Origin: JAAYVZ01 sp035384965
Lineage (GTDB): Bacteria; Acidobacteriota; Thermoanaerobaculia; Thermoanaerobaculales; Thermoanaerobaculaceae
Direction: 5' to 3'
Length of the DNA stretch: 64,000 nt
Assembly: GCA_035384965.1 (NCBI GenBank)
Contig: DAOOJE010000002.1
Span: 1-64,000, forward strand
This document shows positions 50,031-57,921 of this stretch, piece by piece. The notes below the pieces were generated by a model. That model searched no databases, was not told the origin of the DNA, and saw only the letters and a program-made list of their open reading frames with translations. Both the position numbers and the translations under genes were made by a program. Within the stretch, counting starts at the first letter, position 1, and each line of letters starts with the position of its first letter.

Positions 50031-51305
50031 GTGATACTGGCAGTCGATGACGATCGCGCAGCGCTCGATTACGTGCGGGATGCCCTCGAGAAGGACGGCT
50101 ATACGGTCGAGACGTTCAACGAGCCGTACCACGCCCTCAGGTTCTGCGGGCGCGAGGTGCCGGACCTCATCCTGTGCGAGGTCCGGATGCCCGAAATGAG
50201 CGGGTTCGACTTCCTGCACACGTACCGCACCCGCCATGCAGCCCGCAAGACGCCGTTCATCTTCGTCTCCTCCCTGAGCCGGCCCGAGCAGATCGCGCGC
50301 GGTCTCGACAAGGGGGCGGACGACTACCTGGTCAAGCCGATCGAAGCCAGCCTCCTGCGCGCCAAGGTGCGTAACCACCTGCGGCGGGCCAACGCCTTCG
50401 GGCTGCGCGTCACGCGCGGCAACCTCCATCAGCTCCCGTTCACGGCCCTCATCCGGCAGTGCGAGCGCTCCGGGCTCACGGGCGCGCTCGAGGTGTTCGG
50501 GGAGGGGATCGACGTGAGCCTGCCGTTCGTCGCCGGGCGCCTCGACGAGGCGAGTGTCTCCGATCAGGTGCTCGAGCAGCTCCTCGAACTGCAGCAGGGG
50601 CGGTTCGCGATCATCTCGGCGCCGACCGCGGCAGCCACCGTCGCGCTGCCGGAGGAGGCGCCGGAGGCTGTCGAGCTTTCGCCCGAGGAGGAAGAGCTGT
50701 TCCGCGCCCTGCCCGAGGAGGCGGCGCCCGCGGAGCCAACGGAAGAGCCATTCCAGCTGTCGGCCACGGCGGCCCCCGAGGTGGCTGCACTGCCGGAACC
50801 GCCTCCGCCGCTGCCGCTGGTCAGCGCTGTGGCGCCGCCCTCGGGCGACACCGATCCCGGCGTCGCGGCTCTCGGCGGCATGCTGTCGGGGTTGCAGGTG
50901 GGAGGCAAGCTGTTCCAGGTGCAGACCGAGGTCATCGAGGGCATACCGCGCCGCATCGTCACGGTGGCGACCTACCGCGGCAAGGCACTCGTCAAGCGCG
51001 AGGTGGAATGCCCGCGCTGGCAGAACCGCGAGGAGCTGCATCGCCAGATGGCGGAGCTGCACGAGAAGGTGGAGGCGGAGGTCCGCTGCCGCGTCGAGAG
51101 GTTCTTGGCCACCGGCCGTGCCGCCGGAGGAGCGCCGCAGGCTCCGACACCCGACGAGCTGTACCAGCAGGGCAAGGAGCGAGCCGCCGTCGGAGACCTC
51201 GCCCAGGCGCTCGCCTTGTGGGAGAAGGCGGCCCGGCTCGAGCCCAACAACACCATACTCCAGCGCAACATCGAGCTGCTCCGCGGCAAGCTGTCGGCAA
51301 GCTGA
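50031..51305 (+). CDS. receiver-DUF4388 (PATAN) protein with Glu at the phospho-acceptor site
   Basis: A 424-residue cytosolic protein. The receiver (1-120) keeps the acidic triplet Asp6-Asp7-Asp8 and the Lys in YLVKPIE, but the phospho-acceptor Asp is Glu50 in LILCEVRMPEMSG, a natural phosphomimic. Residues about 125-205 form a DUF4388/PATAN domain. A Pro/Glu-rich linker (about 205-290) leads to a beta domain and a C-terminal TPR-like pair of helices (about 370-424). There is no DNA-binding domain, so it probably acts by protein contact. Such proteins are common in Acidobacteriota and delta-proteobacterial groups. GTG start with GGAGG six bases before it; a TAGGAT -10-like box lies at 49978. 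Confidence 0.85.
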   Translation: MILAVDDDRAALDYVRDALEKDGYTVETFNEPYHALRFCGREVPDLILCEVRMPEMSGFDFLHTYRTRHAARKTPFIFVSSLSRPEQIARGLDKGADDYLVKPIEASLLRAKVRNHLRRANAFGLRVTRGNLHQLPFTALIRQCERSGLTGALEVFGEGIDVSLPFVAGRLDEASVSDQVLEQLLELQQGRFAIISAPTAAATVALPEEAPEAVELSPEEEELFRALPEEAAPAEPTEEPFQLSATAAPEVAALPEPPPPLPLVSAVAPPSGDTDPGVAALGGMLSGLQVGGKLFQVQTEVIEGIPRRIVTVATYRGKALVKREVECPRWQNREELHRQMAELHEKVEAEVRCRVERFLATGRAAGGAPQAPTPDELYQQGKERAAVGDLAQALALWEKAARLEPNNTILQRNIELLRGKLSAS

Positions 51306-51339
51306 TCCGCTGCACTGCCGGCCTCACAACGGGATGGTG

Positions 51340-51372
51340 TTGAGACGGAATATCTCTTGAATTCGAAGCATT
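51340..51372 (+). promoter_or_regulatory. possible MarR operator in the marR-yceI promoter region
   Basis: TATCTCTTGAATTCGAAGCA (51351-51370) is a near-palindrome around GAATTC, in a locally AT-rich stretch 30-50 bases before the MarR start. TTGAGA (51340-51345) could be a -35. MarR regulators usually bind such 16-20 bp palindromes over their own promoter. Confidence 0.45.
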
Positions 51373-51401
51373 GTCCACCATGAGCGGAGGGTCGCTGGAG
51401 C

Positions 51402-51956
51402 ATGGGGACGCGGCATCAGGGAAGCGAGCAGGAGCGCCGGGCGCTCGACGCCTACATCAAGCTCATGAGGGCTGCCGACTCGGTCACGGGCGCGCTCCAG
51501 CCGTTGCTCGCCGAGGCTGGGCTGACGCTCGGGCAGCTCGGCGTCCTCGAGGTCCTCATGCACCTCGGCCCGCTGCCGCAGCACGAGCTGGCGAGCAAGC
51601 TCCTGCGGTCTTCCGGCAACACCAGCGTGGTGCTCGCCAACCTCGAGCGCGCCGGGCTCGTGCAGCGGCGGCGGCGCCACGAGGACCGGCGTGTGCAGGT
51701 GGTCTCGCTGACCCCCCGCGGCCAGCAGCTCATTGGCGAGGTGTTCCCCCGCCACGCGGCGGCCCTGGCGCGGCGCATGGCGGCGCTCTCGCCCCGGGAG
51801 CAGGAGACCCTCGGCGCGCTGTGCCGGAAGCTGGGTCTCGACGAGCGGGCCTCGGAAAGGATCGTGCGTGAGCGGGCTGTCGAGGCCGGTTCCGGCCCGG
51901 CGCCACGGCGCGGGTCTTTGGCACTCTTGATGGCTTCTCAAAGAAACGGAGGGTGA
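51402..51956 (+). CDS. MarR-family transcriptional regulator
   Basis: A 184-residue winged-helix protein of normal length. The recognition region LPQHELASKLLRSSGNTSVV is followed by the wing LVQRRRRHEDRRVQVVSLTP, whose DRR..xxxLT pattern is characteristic of MarR. N- and C-terminal helices give the dimer interface. There is no Cys in the sensor position near the N terminus, so OhrR-type peroxide sensing is unlikely. The yceI start codon lies three bases after its stop, so it probably controls its own operon with yceI. Confidence 0.9.
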   Translation: MGTRHQGSEQERRALDAYIKLMRAADSVTGALQPLLAEAGLTLGQLGVLEVLMHLGPLPQHELASKLLRSSGNTSVVLANLERAGLVQRRRRHEDRRVQVVSLTPRGQQLIGEVFPRHAAALARRMAALSPREQETLGALCRKLGLDERASERIVRERAVEAGSGPAPRRGSLALLMASQRNGG

Positions 51957-51958
51957 CG

Positions 51959-52546
51959 ATGAGAAAAGTGTTCCTGTCCGTGTTGCTGCTCGGCAGCGCC
52001 GCCTCGGCGTTCGCTGCCGACACTTACGTCATCGACGCGTCCCACTCGGTGGTCGGGTTCAGCGTCAGGCACATGATGGTCGCCAACACGAAGGGGGTGT
52101 TCGGCGACGTCAAGGGCACGGTCATCGCCGACCCGGACGACCTCGCGAAGTCCGGGGTCGAGGTGACCATCGGCGTCACCAGCATCAACACCGGTAACGC
52201 GGACCGCGACAACCACCTGCGCAGCGCCGACTTTTTCGATGTCCAGAAGTTCCCCGCCATGACCTTCAAGTCGACGCGGATCGAGAAGAGGGGTGCGGGG
52301 TACGTGGCGACGGGGTTGCTCACGATCAAGGGCGTGAGCAAGGAAATCGAGCTGCCGTTCCGGGTCACGGGGCCGGTCACCGACCCTTGGGGCAACGTCC
52401 GCTACGGTCTGGAGTTCGACCGCGTGAGGATCAACCGCAGGGACTTCGGGCTGACGTGGAGCAAGGTGATGGAAACGGGAGGGCTGGTCGTCGGTGACGA
52501 GGTGACGATCGAGCTCGAGGTGGAGCTCGTCAAGCACAAGAGCTAG
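51959..52546 (+). CDS. yceI: YceI-family periplasmic lipocalin-like protein
   Basis: A 195-residue exported protein. A signal peptide ends at about residue 20 (SAFA-AD). The mature part starts DTYVIDASHSVVGFSVRHMM, the family hallmark, and continues with DNHLRSADFFDVQKFP and RRDFGLTW. The fold is a lipocalin-like barrel that binds isoprenoid-type ligands. MarR-YceI pairs are a recurrent arrangement. The ATG at 51959 is preferred over the GTG at 51953 because ACGGAGGG then has proper spacing. It is followed by a stem-loop terminator. Confidence 0.93.
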   Translation: MRKVFLSVLLLGSAASAFAADTYVIDASHSVVGFSVRHMMVANTKGVFGDVKGTVIADPDDLAKSGVEVTIGVTSINTGNADRDNHLRSADFFDVQKFPAMTFKSTRIEKRGAGYVATGLLTIKGVSKEIELPFRVTGPVTDPWGNVRYGLEFDRVRINRRDFGLTWSKVMETGGLVVGDEVTIELEVELVKHKS

Positions 52547-52604
52547 ACGTGGTTTCCGCTGTCTTTCCGACAGACAACGGCGCCTGCAAGGCGGAAGAAG
52601 GCAT

Positions 52605-52630
52605 GGGGCCGCGCCGGCGGCCCCTTCGTC
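52605..52630 (+). terminator. terminator of the marR-yceI operon
   Basis: GGGGCCGC and GCGGCCCC form a perfect 8-bp stem with a 4-base loop (52605-52624), followed by TTCGTCGT, 59 bases after the yceI stop. Confidence 0.6.
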
Positions 52631-52631
52631 G

Positions 52632-52637
52632 TACCAT
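52632..52637 (+). promoter_or_regulatory. -10 box placed for a leaderless radical SAM transcript
   Basis: TACCAT ends six bases before the ATG at 52644. There is no Shine-Dalgarno sequence. Confidence 0.4.
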
Positions 52638-52643
52638 GGGGCA

Positions 52644-53555
52644 ATGACTGCCGTGCCCGCTTATCGCCGCCTCGGCGAGGAACTCGGCCGCAGGGTCGAA
52701 CGGGCGAGAGCGGAGCTGGAGGCGTGTCGGCTGTGCGGCCACCAGTGCGGGATCGACAGGCGGCGTACCGTCGGGCGCTGCCACACTGGCGTTCGGGCGG
52801 TCGTAGCATCGTTCGGGCCGCATCACGGCGAGGAGGCGGTGCTCTCCGGGTGGCGGGGCTCCGGCACGGTCTTCTTTTCGTGGTGCAACCTGGGCTGCGT
52901 GTACTGCCAGAACGCGGACATCTCGCAGCACGGGGAGGGGCGAGAGGTCGACGCGGCGACGCTCGCCCGCATCATGCTGGCGCTGGCGGACCAGGGGCGC
53001 CATAACCTCAACCTCGTGAGCCCCACCCACGTGCTGCCGATGGCGCTCGAGGCGCTGGCGCTGGCTTGCGAGGCGGGGTTGCGGCTGCCGCTGGTCTGGA
53101 ACACCGGCGGGTACGAGTCGAGGCAGGCGCTGGAGCTGCTCGACGGCGTGGTCGACATTTACATGCCCGACATGAAGTACGCCGACGAGGACGCAGGGCG
53201 GCGACTGTCGGGCGCGGCCGGCTACCCGGTCACCAACCGGGCGGCGGTGCGCGAGATGCACCGGCAGGTCGGCGACCTCGTCGTGGATCACGATGGGCTG
53301 GCGGTGCAGGGGCTGCTCGTGCGGCACCTGGTGCTGCCGGGAGGGCTGGCGGGCACCGCCGCCGTGGCCGGGTTTCTCGCCGGCGAGGTTTCGCCGGACA
53401 CGTACCTGAACCTGATGGCGCAGTATCGCCCCTGCCATCTGGCGCGGGAGTACGGCGAGCTCGACCGCCGGATCACCGCGGCCGAGTACCGCGCCGCCGC
53501 CGAGGCTTGCCGTGCCGCCGGCCTTCGCCGTGTGGAGCTCGTCCCTTGGCTGTAG
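52644..53555 (+). CDS. radical SAM protein, PflX/COG1313-like
   Basis: A 303-residue radical SAM enzyme. The cluster motif CNLGCVYCQN (near 81-90; Cx3Cx2C) is intact and preceded by an N-terminal Cys set (CRLCGHQC...C) that may hold a second cluster or zinc. WNTGGYES and DIYMPDMKY match the COG1313 group, annotated as putative pyruvate-formate-lyase activating or related proteins. The true substrate is unknown; no glycyl radical enzyme is near. The ATG follows a TACCAT box by six bases. A short repeat tract follows the gene. Confidence 0.87.
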   Translation: MTAVPAYRRLGEELGRRVERARAELEACRLCGHQCGIDRRRTVGRCHTGVRAVVASFGPHHGEEAVLSGWRGSGTVFFSWCNLGCVYCQNADISQHGEGREVDAATLARIMLALADQGRHNLNLVSPTHVLPMALEALALACEAGLRLPLVWNTGGYESRQALELLDGVVDIYMPDMKYADEDAGRRLSGAAGYPVTNRAAVREMHRQVGDLVVDHDGLAVQGLLVRHLVLPGGLAGTAAVAGFLAGEVSPDTYLNLMAQYRPCHLAREYGELDRRITAAEYRAAAEACRAAGLRRVELVPWL

Positions 53556-53566
53556 GTGCTGCCTGG

Positions 53567-53600
53567 TCGGTTCACAGTTTGCAGTTCGCAGTTGAAAGCT
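53567..53600. repeat. short TTTGCAGTTCGCAGTT-type interspersed repeat
   Basis: GTTCACAGTTTGCAGTTCGCAGTTGAAAG contains three imperfect copies of a seven-base unit (CAGTTTG, CAGTTCG, CAGTTGA). It lies just after the radical SAM gene. Its composition differs from its surroundings and resembles dispersed intergenic repeats. Confidence 0.55.
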
Positions 53601-53673
53601 GGCTGCCGGAGCGGTGTCAGGCGGTGGGCGGGAAGGTGGTAAACTCCCGCGACTTGGGGCGTGGGAGGCTGTC

Positions 53674-56370
53674 GTGGGCAAGCTGGGGCTGCTGGAGACA
53701 CGATTCGATCCTGCTTCGTTCGAGGCGCGGTGGTACGAGCGGTGGGAGGCGTCGGGAGCGTTCACGCCGGAGCTGCCGTCGGCCAGGCCGCCGTACGTGA
53801 TCCTCATCCCGCCCCCGAACGTGACCGGCAAGCTACACATCGGCCATGCGTTGCAATTCACTCTCCAGGATCTCGTGATCCGCTGGCGGCGAATGTGCGG
53901 AGACAACGCGCTGTGGCTGCCCGGCACCGACCATGCCGGGATTGCCACCCAGGTCATGGTCGAGCGGGAGCTGGCGAAGGAAGGGACGAACCGCCATGCG
54001 CTCGGGCGCGAGCGCTTCCTCGAGCGGATGTGGGCGTGGAAGGGGCAGTACAAGGACAACATTTCCCACCAGGCGCGGGCGCTGGGGGCGTCGTGCGACT
54101 GGACGCGCGAGCGCTTCACCCTCGACCCGATGCTCTCGAGGGCGGTGCGCCATGCCTTCGTTTCGCTCTTCAACCAGGGGCTCATCTATCGCGCGCATCG
54201 CCTCATCAACTGGTGCCCGCGCTGTCTCACGGCGCTTTCGGACCTCGAGGTCGTGCACAAGGACGTGGACGGCGGCATGTGGGACTTTGCCTACCCGCTC
54301 GAAGGGGGCGGCGAGATCGTGGTCTCGACGACGCGGCCCGAGACGATGCTGGGCGACACGGCCATTGCGGTCCACCCCGACGACGAGCGCTACCGCCACC
54401 TCGTCGGAACGCGGGTGCGCCACCCGTTCCTGGATCGTACCTTCCCGATCGTGGCCGATGCGGTGCTGGTCGACCCGGCGTTCGGCACCGGCGCGGTCAA
54501 GGTCACGCCGGCTCACGATCCCAACGACTTCGCCACCGGCGAGCGCCACGGGCTGGAGAAGATCAACATCCTGAACGACGACGGCACGATCAACGCCAAC
54601 GGCGGGCGGTTCGCGGGGATGGACCGGCTGGTGGCCCGCAAGGCAGTGCTGGCAGCGCTCGGGGAACTCGGGTTGCGGCGGGGCGAGCGCACGCACCGCC
54701 ACGCGGTCGGCCACTGCCAGCGGTGCGACACCGTGGTCGAGCCGTACCTCTCGCGGCAGTGGTTCGCCGCCGTCAAGCCGCTCGCCGAGCGAGCGCTGGA
54801 GGCGGTGCGTTCGGGCGAGACGCGGCTGGTCCCCGATTTCTGGGTGGCGACGTACGAGAACTGGCTCGAAAACATCCTCGACTGGTGCATTTCGCGCCAG
54901 CTCTGGTGGGGGCACCGGATCCCGGCTTTCTACTGCGCCGACGGGCACGTCACGGTGAGCGAGACCGACCCCGAAGCGTGCGGCGCCTGCGGCAAGCCGG
55001 TCGAACAGGACCCCGACGTGCTGGACACCTGGTTCTCCTCGGCGCTGTGGCCGCTTTCGACGCTGGGGTGGCCCGACGACACCGCCGACATGCGGGCGTT
55101 CTACCCGACCTCGACGCTCATCACGGGGTTCGACATCCTGTTTTTCTGGGTAGCTCGCATGATCATGATGGGCTGCCACTTCACCGGCAAGGCGCCGTTC
55201 GCGACCGTGCACCTCACCGGGCTGGTGCGCGACGCGCACCGGCAAAAGATGTCCAAGACGAAGGGCAACGTCATGGACCCGCTCGACCTCGTGCACCGCT
55301 ACGGGGCCGATGCGGTGCGCTTCACGCTGGCGGCGCTGGCCGCGCCGGGACGCGACCTGCCGCTCGACGAGAAGCGCATGGAGGGGTACCGGGCGTTCGG
55401 CACCAAGCTGTGGAACGCCGCCCGCTTCGTGCAGATGTACCTGACGGGCGACGAGAAGCCGCTGGCCGAGCTGGACGTCGCGAGGTTCGCCCTGCCGGAG
55501 CGCTGGATCGTGGCCGAGCTCGGCCGGACCGTGGCCGCGGTGAACAGGGCATGGGAGGAGTTTCGTTTCGACGAGGGGTGCCGCCAGCTTTACCAGTTCG
55601 TTTGGAATGACTTCTGCGACTGGTACGTGGAGCTCGCCAAGCCTGTCTTGACGGAGGAGAGGGAGCAGGGGACAGGGGAGGGAACCGACCCGTCCCGTCA
55701 GTCGACCTCCGAGTCTCGTCCTCCGACGGGGCGGTCGGGGGAGGACGTGCGGGCAGTCGCGCGCGGGGTGCTGCTCGAGGCGCTCAAGCTACTGCACCCC
55801 GTGATGCCGTTCATCACTGAGGAAATCGCTGCCCATCTGGGGCACGACGGGATGCTCATCACGGCGATGTACCCCCGCCCGGTCGCGGCCGAGGACGCTG
55901 CCTCGCTCGAGTGCATGGGCGCGGTGCAGGCGATCATTCAAGAGGTTCGCTCGTACCGGCACATGGTCGGGCTGCCGCCGGCGAGCCCGTTCACCCTCTT
56001 CATCCAGGACCTGCCCCCGGCGTGGCGGGAGGAAATCGCGGGGCTGGGGCGCGAGATGTGCCGGCTGGCGGTGCTCGACGGGCTGCACTTCGGGGACGAG
56101 CCGGTTCCAGCCGGGGCCGTGCGCGACGTCGCGGGAGGCGTCCACATTGCCATCGTGTTGCCGGAGGGGACGATCGGCGAGGCGGAGCGGATGCGGCTGG
56201 CGCTCGAGCGGGAGCAGGTCACCGAGGAGCTGGGGCGGCTGCAGGCGCGCCTTGCCGACGAGGGGTTCGCCGCCAGGGCGCCGCAGGACGTCGTGGAGGG
56301 GACGCGCAGCCGGGCGCAGGAGCTGGAGCACAAGGCGGCGATGCTGGCGGCCACGCTCGAGGGCCGCTGA
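53674..56370 (+). CDS. valS: valyl-tRNA synthetase
   Basis: An 898-residue class I synthetase, normal length. PPPNVTGKLHIGHAL holds the HIGH motif (near 45-48) and KMSKTKGN the KMSKS loop (near 528). The editing domain has TTRPETMLGDTA and the Val-specific AVKVTPAHDPNDF. The C-terminal coiled-coil arm is present (last 65 residues). Residues about 659-692 (EREQGTGEGTDPS...RPPTGRSGED) are an unusual hydrophilic insertion in the anticodon-binding domain. The GTG at 53674 has GGGAGG upstream; the frame to 53614 lacks a ribosome site. First gene of a long operon; a TAAACT -10-like box lies at 53640. Confidence 0.97.
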   Translation: MGKLGLLETRFDPASFEARWYERWEASGAFTPELPSARPPYVILIPPPNVTGKLHIGHALQFTLQDLVIRWRRMCGDNALWLPGTDHAGIATQVMVERELAKEGTNRHALGRERFLERMWAWKGQYKDNISHQARALGASCDWTRERFTLDPMLSRAVRHAFVSLFNQGLIYRAHRLINWCPRCLTALSDLEVVHKDVDGGMWDFAYPLEGGGEIVVSTTRPETMLGDTAIAVHPDDERYRHLVGTRVRHPFLDRTFPIVADAVLVDPAFGTGAVKVTPAHDPNDFATGERHGLEKINILNDDGTINANGGRFAGMDRLVARKAVLAALGELGLRRGERTHRHAVGHCQRCDTVVEPYLSRQWFAAVKPLAERALEAVRSGETRLVPDFWVATYENWLENILDWCISRQLWWGHRIPAFYCADGHVTVSETDPEACGACGKPVEQDPDVLDTWFSSALWPLSTLGWPDDTADMRAFYPTSTLITGFDILFFWVARMIMMGCHFTGKAPFATVHLTGLVRDAHRQKMSKTKGNVMDPLDLVHRYGADAVRFTLAALAAPGRDLPLDEKRMEGYRAFGTKLWNAARFVQMYLTGDEKPLAELDVARFALPERWIVAELGRTVAAVNRAWEEFRFDEGCRQLYQFVWNDFCDWYVELAKPVLTEEREQGTGEGTDPSRQSTSESRPPTGRSGEDVRAVARGVLLEALKLLHPVMPFITEEIAAHLGHDGMLITAMYPRPVAAEDAASLECMGAVQAIIQEVRSYRHMVGLPPASPFTLFIQDLPPAWREEIAGLGREMCRLAVLDGLHFGDEPVPAGAVRDVAGGVHIAIVLPEGTIGEAERMRLALEREQVTEELGRLQARLADEGFAARAPQDVVEGTRSRAQELEHKAAMLAATLEGR
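55650..55745. repeat. repeat-like insertion inside valS
   Basis: GAGGAGAGGGAGCAGGGGACAGGGGAGGGAACC starts a purine-rich tract of GGGAGCAGGGGACAGG type, followed by a TCGACCTCCGAGTCTCGTCC stretch. It is in frame and codes for the extra hydrophilic segment of ValS. Confidence 0.5.
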
Positions 56371-57140
56371 TGCGTCGCCTGGTCGAGCCGGCGCCGTTCG
56401 CCAACATCATCTGGCTGGATGCCGTCGACTCGACCAACGACTGGGCCGACCGGATCATGAGCGCGGTCACCGCGGAGGATGGGCCGGACCTCCCTCCCAC
56501 CGTGCTGATGGCCGGCTGGCAGGCCGCCGGGCATGGCAGCGGCGGGAAGTCGTGGGTGTCGCCGGCGGGGGGGCTGTACGTCACCTGGCTCGCGTGGTTG
56601 CCGGTCGAGGCGCTGGCGGTGCTGCCGCTGGCCGTGGGCGTGGCCGCCGCTACGGCAGCGGAGGCGCTGGTGCCCGGTCTGAGCGTGGGGCTCAAGTGGC
56701 CCAACGACCTGGTCGTGGACGGGCGCAAGCTGGGCGGGATGCTGTGCCACGCCCGGAGCGGCGGGGACCGCTGCTGGGTACGGGCCGGCCTCGGTATCAA
56801 CGTGGCCTGCACGCCGGAGCTGGCCCCCGGCGACCCGGTCTGCCCCACCTCGCTCGCCGAGCACGGCTGGGGGGGGCAGCTCGGGCCTGCCATCTGGGCC
56901 CTCGTCGAGCGCTTCCTGAGGCAGCTCGAGGCGGGGCTCGAAGAGCCGGGGCGCGCGCGCGAGCAGTGGCAGGCGCGCCTCGTGCATCGCCTCGGCGACA
57001 CGATGCGGGTCCGCATCGACACGAGGATCGTGGAAGGGCGTTTTGCCGGGCTCTCGCCGGAAGGACACCTGCTGCTGGAGGTCGGGGGCAGGGTCGAGCG
57101 CGTCGCCGCGGGCGAGCTGGTCGTCCGCCTCGAGGCGTAG
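56370..57140 (+). CDS. birA: biotin-[acetyl-CoA-carboxylase] ligase
   Basis: A 256-residue monofunctional biotin ligase without the N-terminal repressor helix-turn-helix found in E. coli BirA. DSTNDWA (near 21) and AGHGSGGKSW (near 53-62; the usual GRGRxGRxW biotinyl-AMP loop with substitutions) form the active site, followed by LKWPNDLVVDGRKLGG (near 109-124) and the GLGINV strand. It attaches biotin to carboxylase carrier proteins. The His and Gly in place of two loop Arg residues are unusual. The ATG overlaps the valS stop (TGATG). Confidence 0.92.
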   Translation: MRRLVEPAPFANIIWLDAVDSTNDWADRIMSAVTAEDGPDLPPTVLMAGWQAAGHGSGGKSWVSPAGGLYVTWLAWLPVEALAVLPLAVGVAAATAAEALVPGLSVGLKWPNDLVVDGRKLGGMLCHARSGGDRCWVRAGLGINVACTPELAPGDPVCPTSLAEHGWGGQLGPAIWALVERFLRQLEAGLEEPGRAREQWQARLVHRLGDTMRVRIDTRIVEGRFAGLSPEGHLLLEVGGRVERVAAGELVVRLEA

Positions 57141-57150
57141 GGAGGGACGC

Positions 57151-57921
57151 ATGCTGCTGGCGCTGGATGTCGGCAACACCAACGTGACGGTCGGAGCGTT
57201 CCGCGGCAACGAGCTGTTGCGCCGCTGGCGGCTCGCCACGGTGCGGCACCGGACGGTGGACGAGATCGGCATCCTGCTCCACCAGCTTCTCCAGTGGGAT
57301 GGGATTCGCGAGCGCGACATCCGGGGCGTGGTCATCGGCTCGGTGGTGCCGCCGCTCGACGGGGCGCTGCGCGAGGCAGTCAGCACCTACCTGCGTGCCG
57401 AGCCGCTGTTCATCGGTCCCGGGATTCGCTCCGGCATGCCCCTCAAGGTCGACACGCCCCTGGAACTGGGCGCCGATCGGCTGTGCAACGCGGTGGCGGC
57501 GTACGACGAGCACGGGGGGCCGTGCGTGGTCGTGGACTTCGGCACGGCCACCACCTGGGACGTGGTGTCGGCAAAGGGCGAGTTCATCGGCGGGGTCATC
57601 GCACCGGGGCTCGAGATCTCGGCCGAGGCGCTGTTTTCGCGCGCCGCCAAGCTGCCCCGCATCGAGCTGGCGGCCCCCGAGCACGTCATCGGCAAGGGAA
57701 CCGTGGACTCGATGCAGGCCGGGCTGGTGCTGGGGTACGCCGGCCTGGTCGAGGGGCTCACGCGGCGGGTGCTGGAGGAGCTGGGCGGCGGCAAGGTGAT
57801 CGCCACCGGCGGGCTCGCTCACGTCATGGCCCGGCACGCCGCGGTGTTCGATTCGGTCGACGACGACCTGACGCTGAAGGGGCTGCGCCTGCTATGGGAG
57901 CGCAACCGCCGGACCCGGTAG
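57151..57921 (+). CDS. coaX: type III pantothenate kinase
   Basis: A 256-residue enzyme for the first step of CoA synthesis. LALDVGNTNVTVGAF is the phosphate-1 motif of the ASKHA fold, GADRLCNAVAAY the pantothenate-binding region (near 111), and VVDFGTATTWDVV the second phosphate site, with GGVIAPGLEIS following. Type III enzymes need a monovalent cation and are not inhibited by CoA. birA-coaX neighbours are common in bacteria. GGAGGGACGC precedes the ATG. The next gene begins inside its last 28 bases. Confidence 0.95.
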   Translation: MLLALDVGNTNVTVGAFRGNELLRRWRLATVRHRTVDEIGILLHQLLQWDGIRERDIRGVVIGSVVPPLDGALREAVSTYLRAEPLFIGPGIRSGMPLKVDTPLELGADRLCNAVAAYDEHGGPCVVVDFGTATTWDVVSAKGEFIGGVIAPGLEISAEALFSRAAKLPRIELAAPEHVIGKGTVDSMQAGLVLGYAGLVEGLTRRVLEELGGGKVIATGGLAHVMARHAAVFDSVDDDLTLKGLRLLWERNRRTR

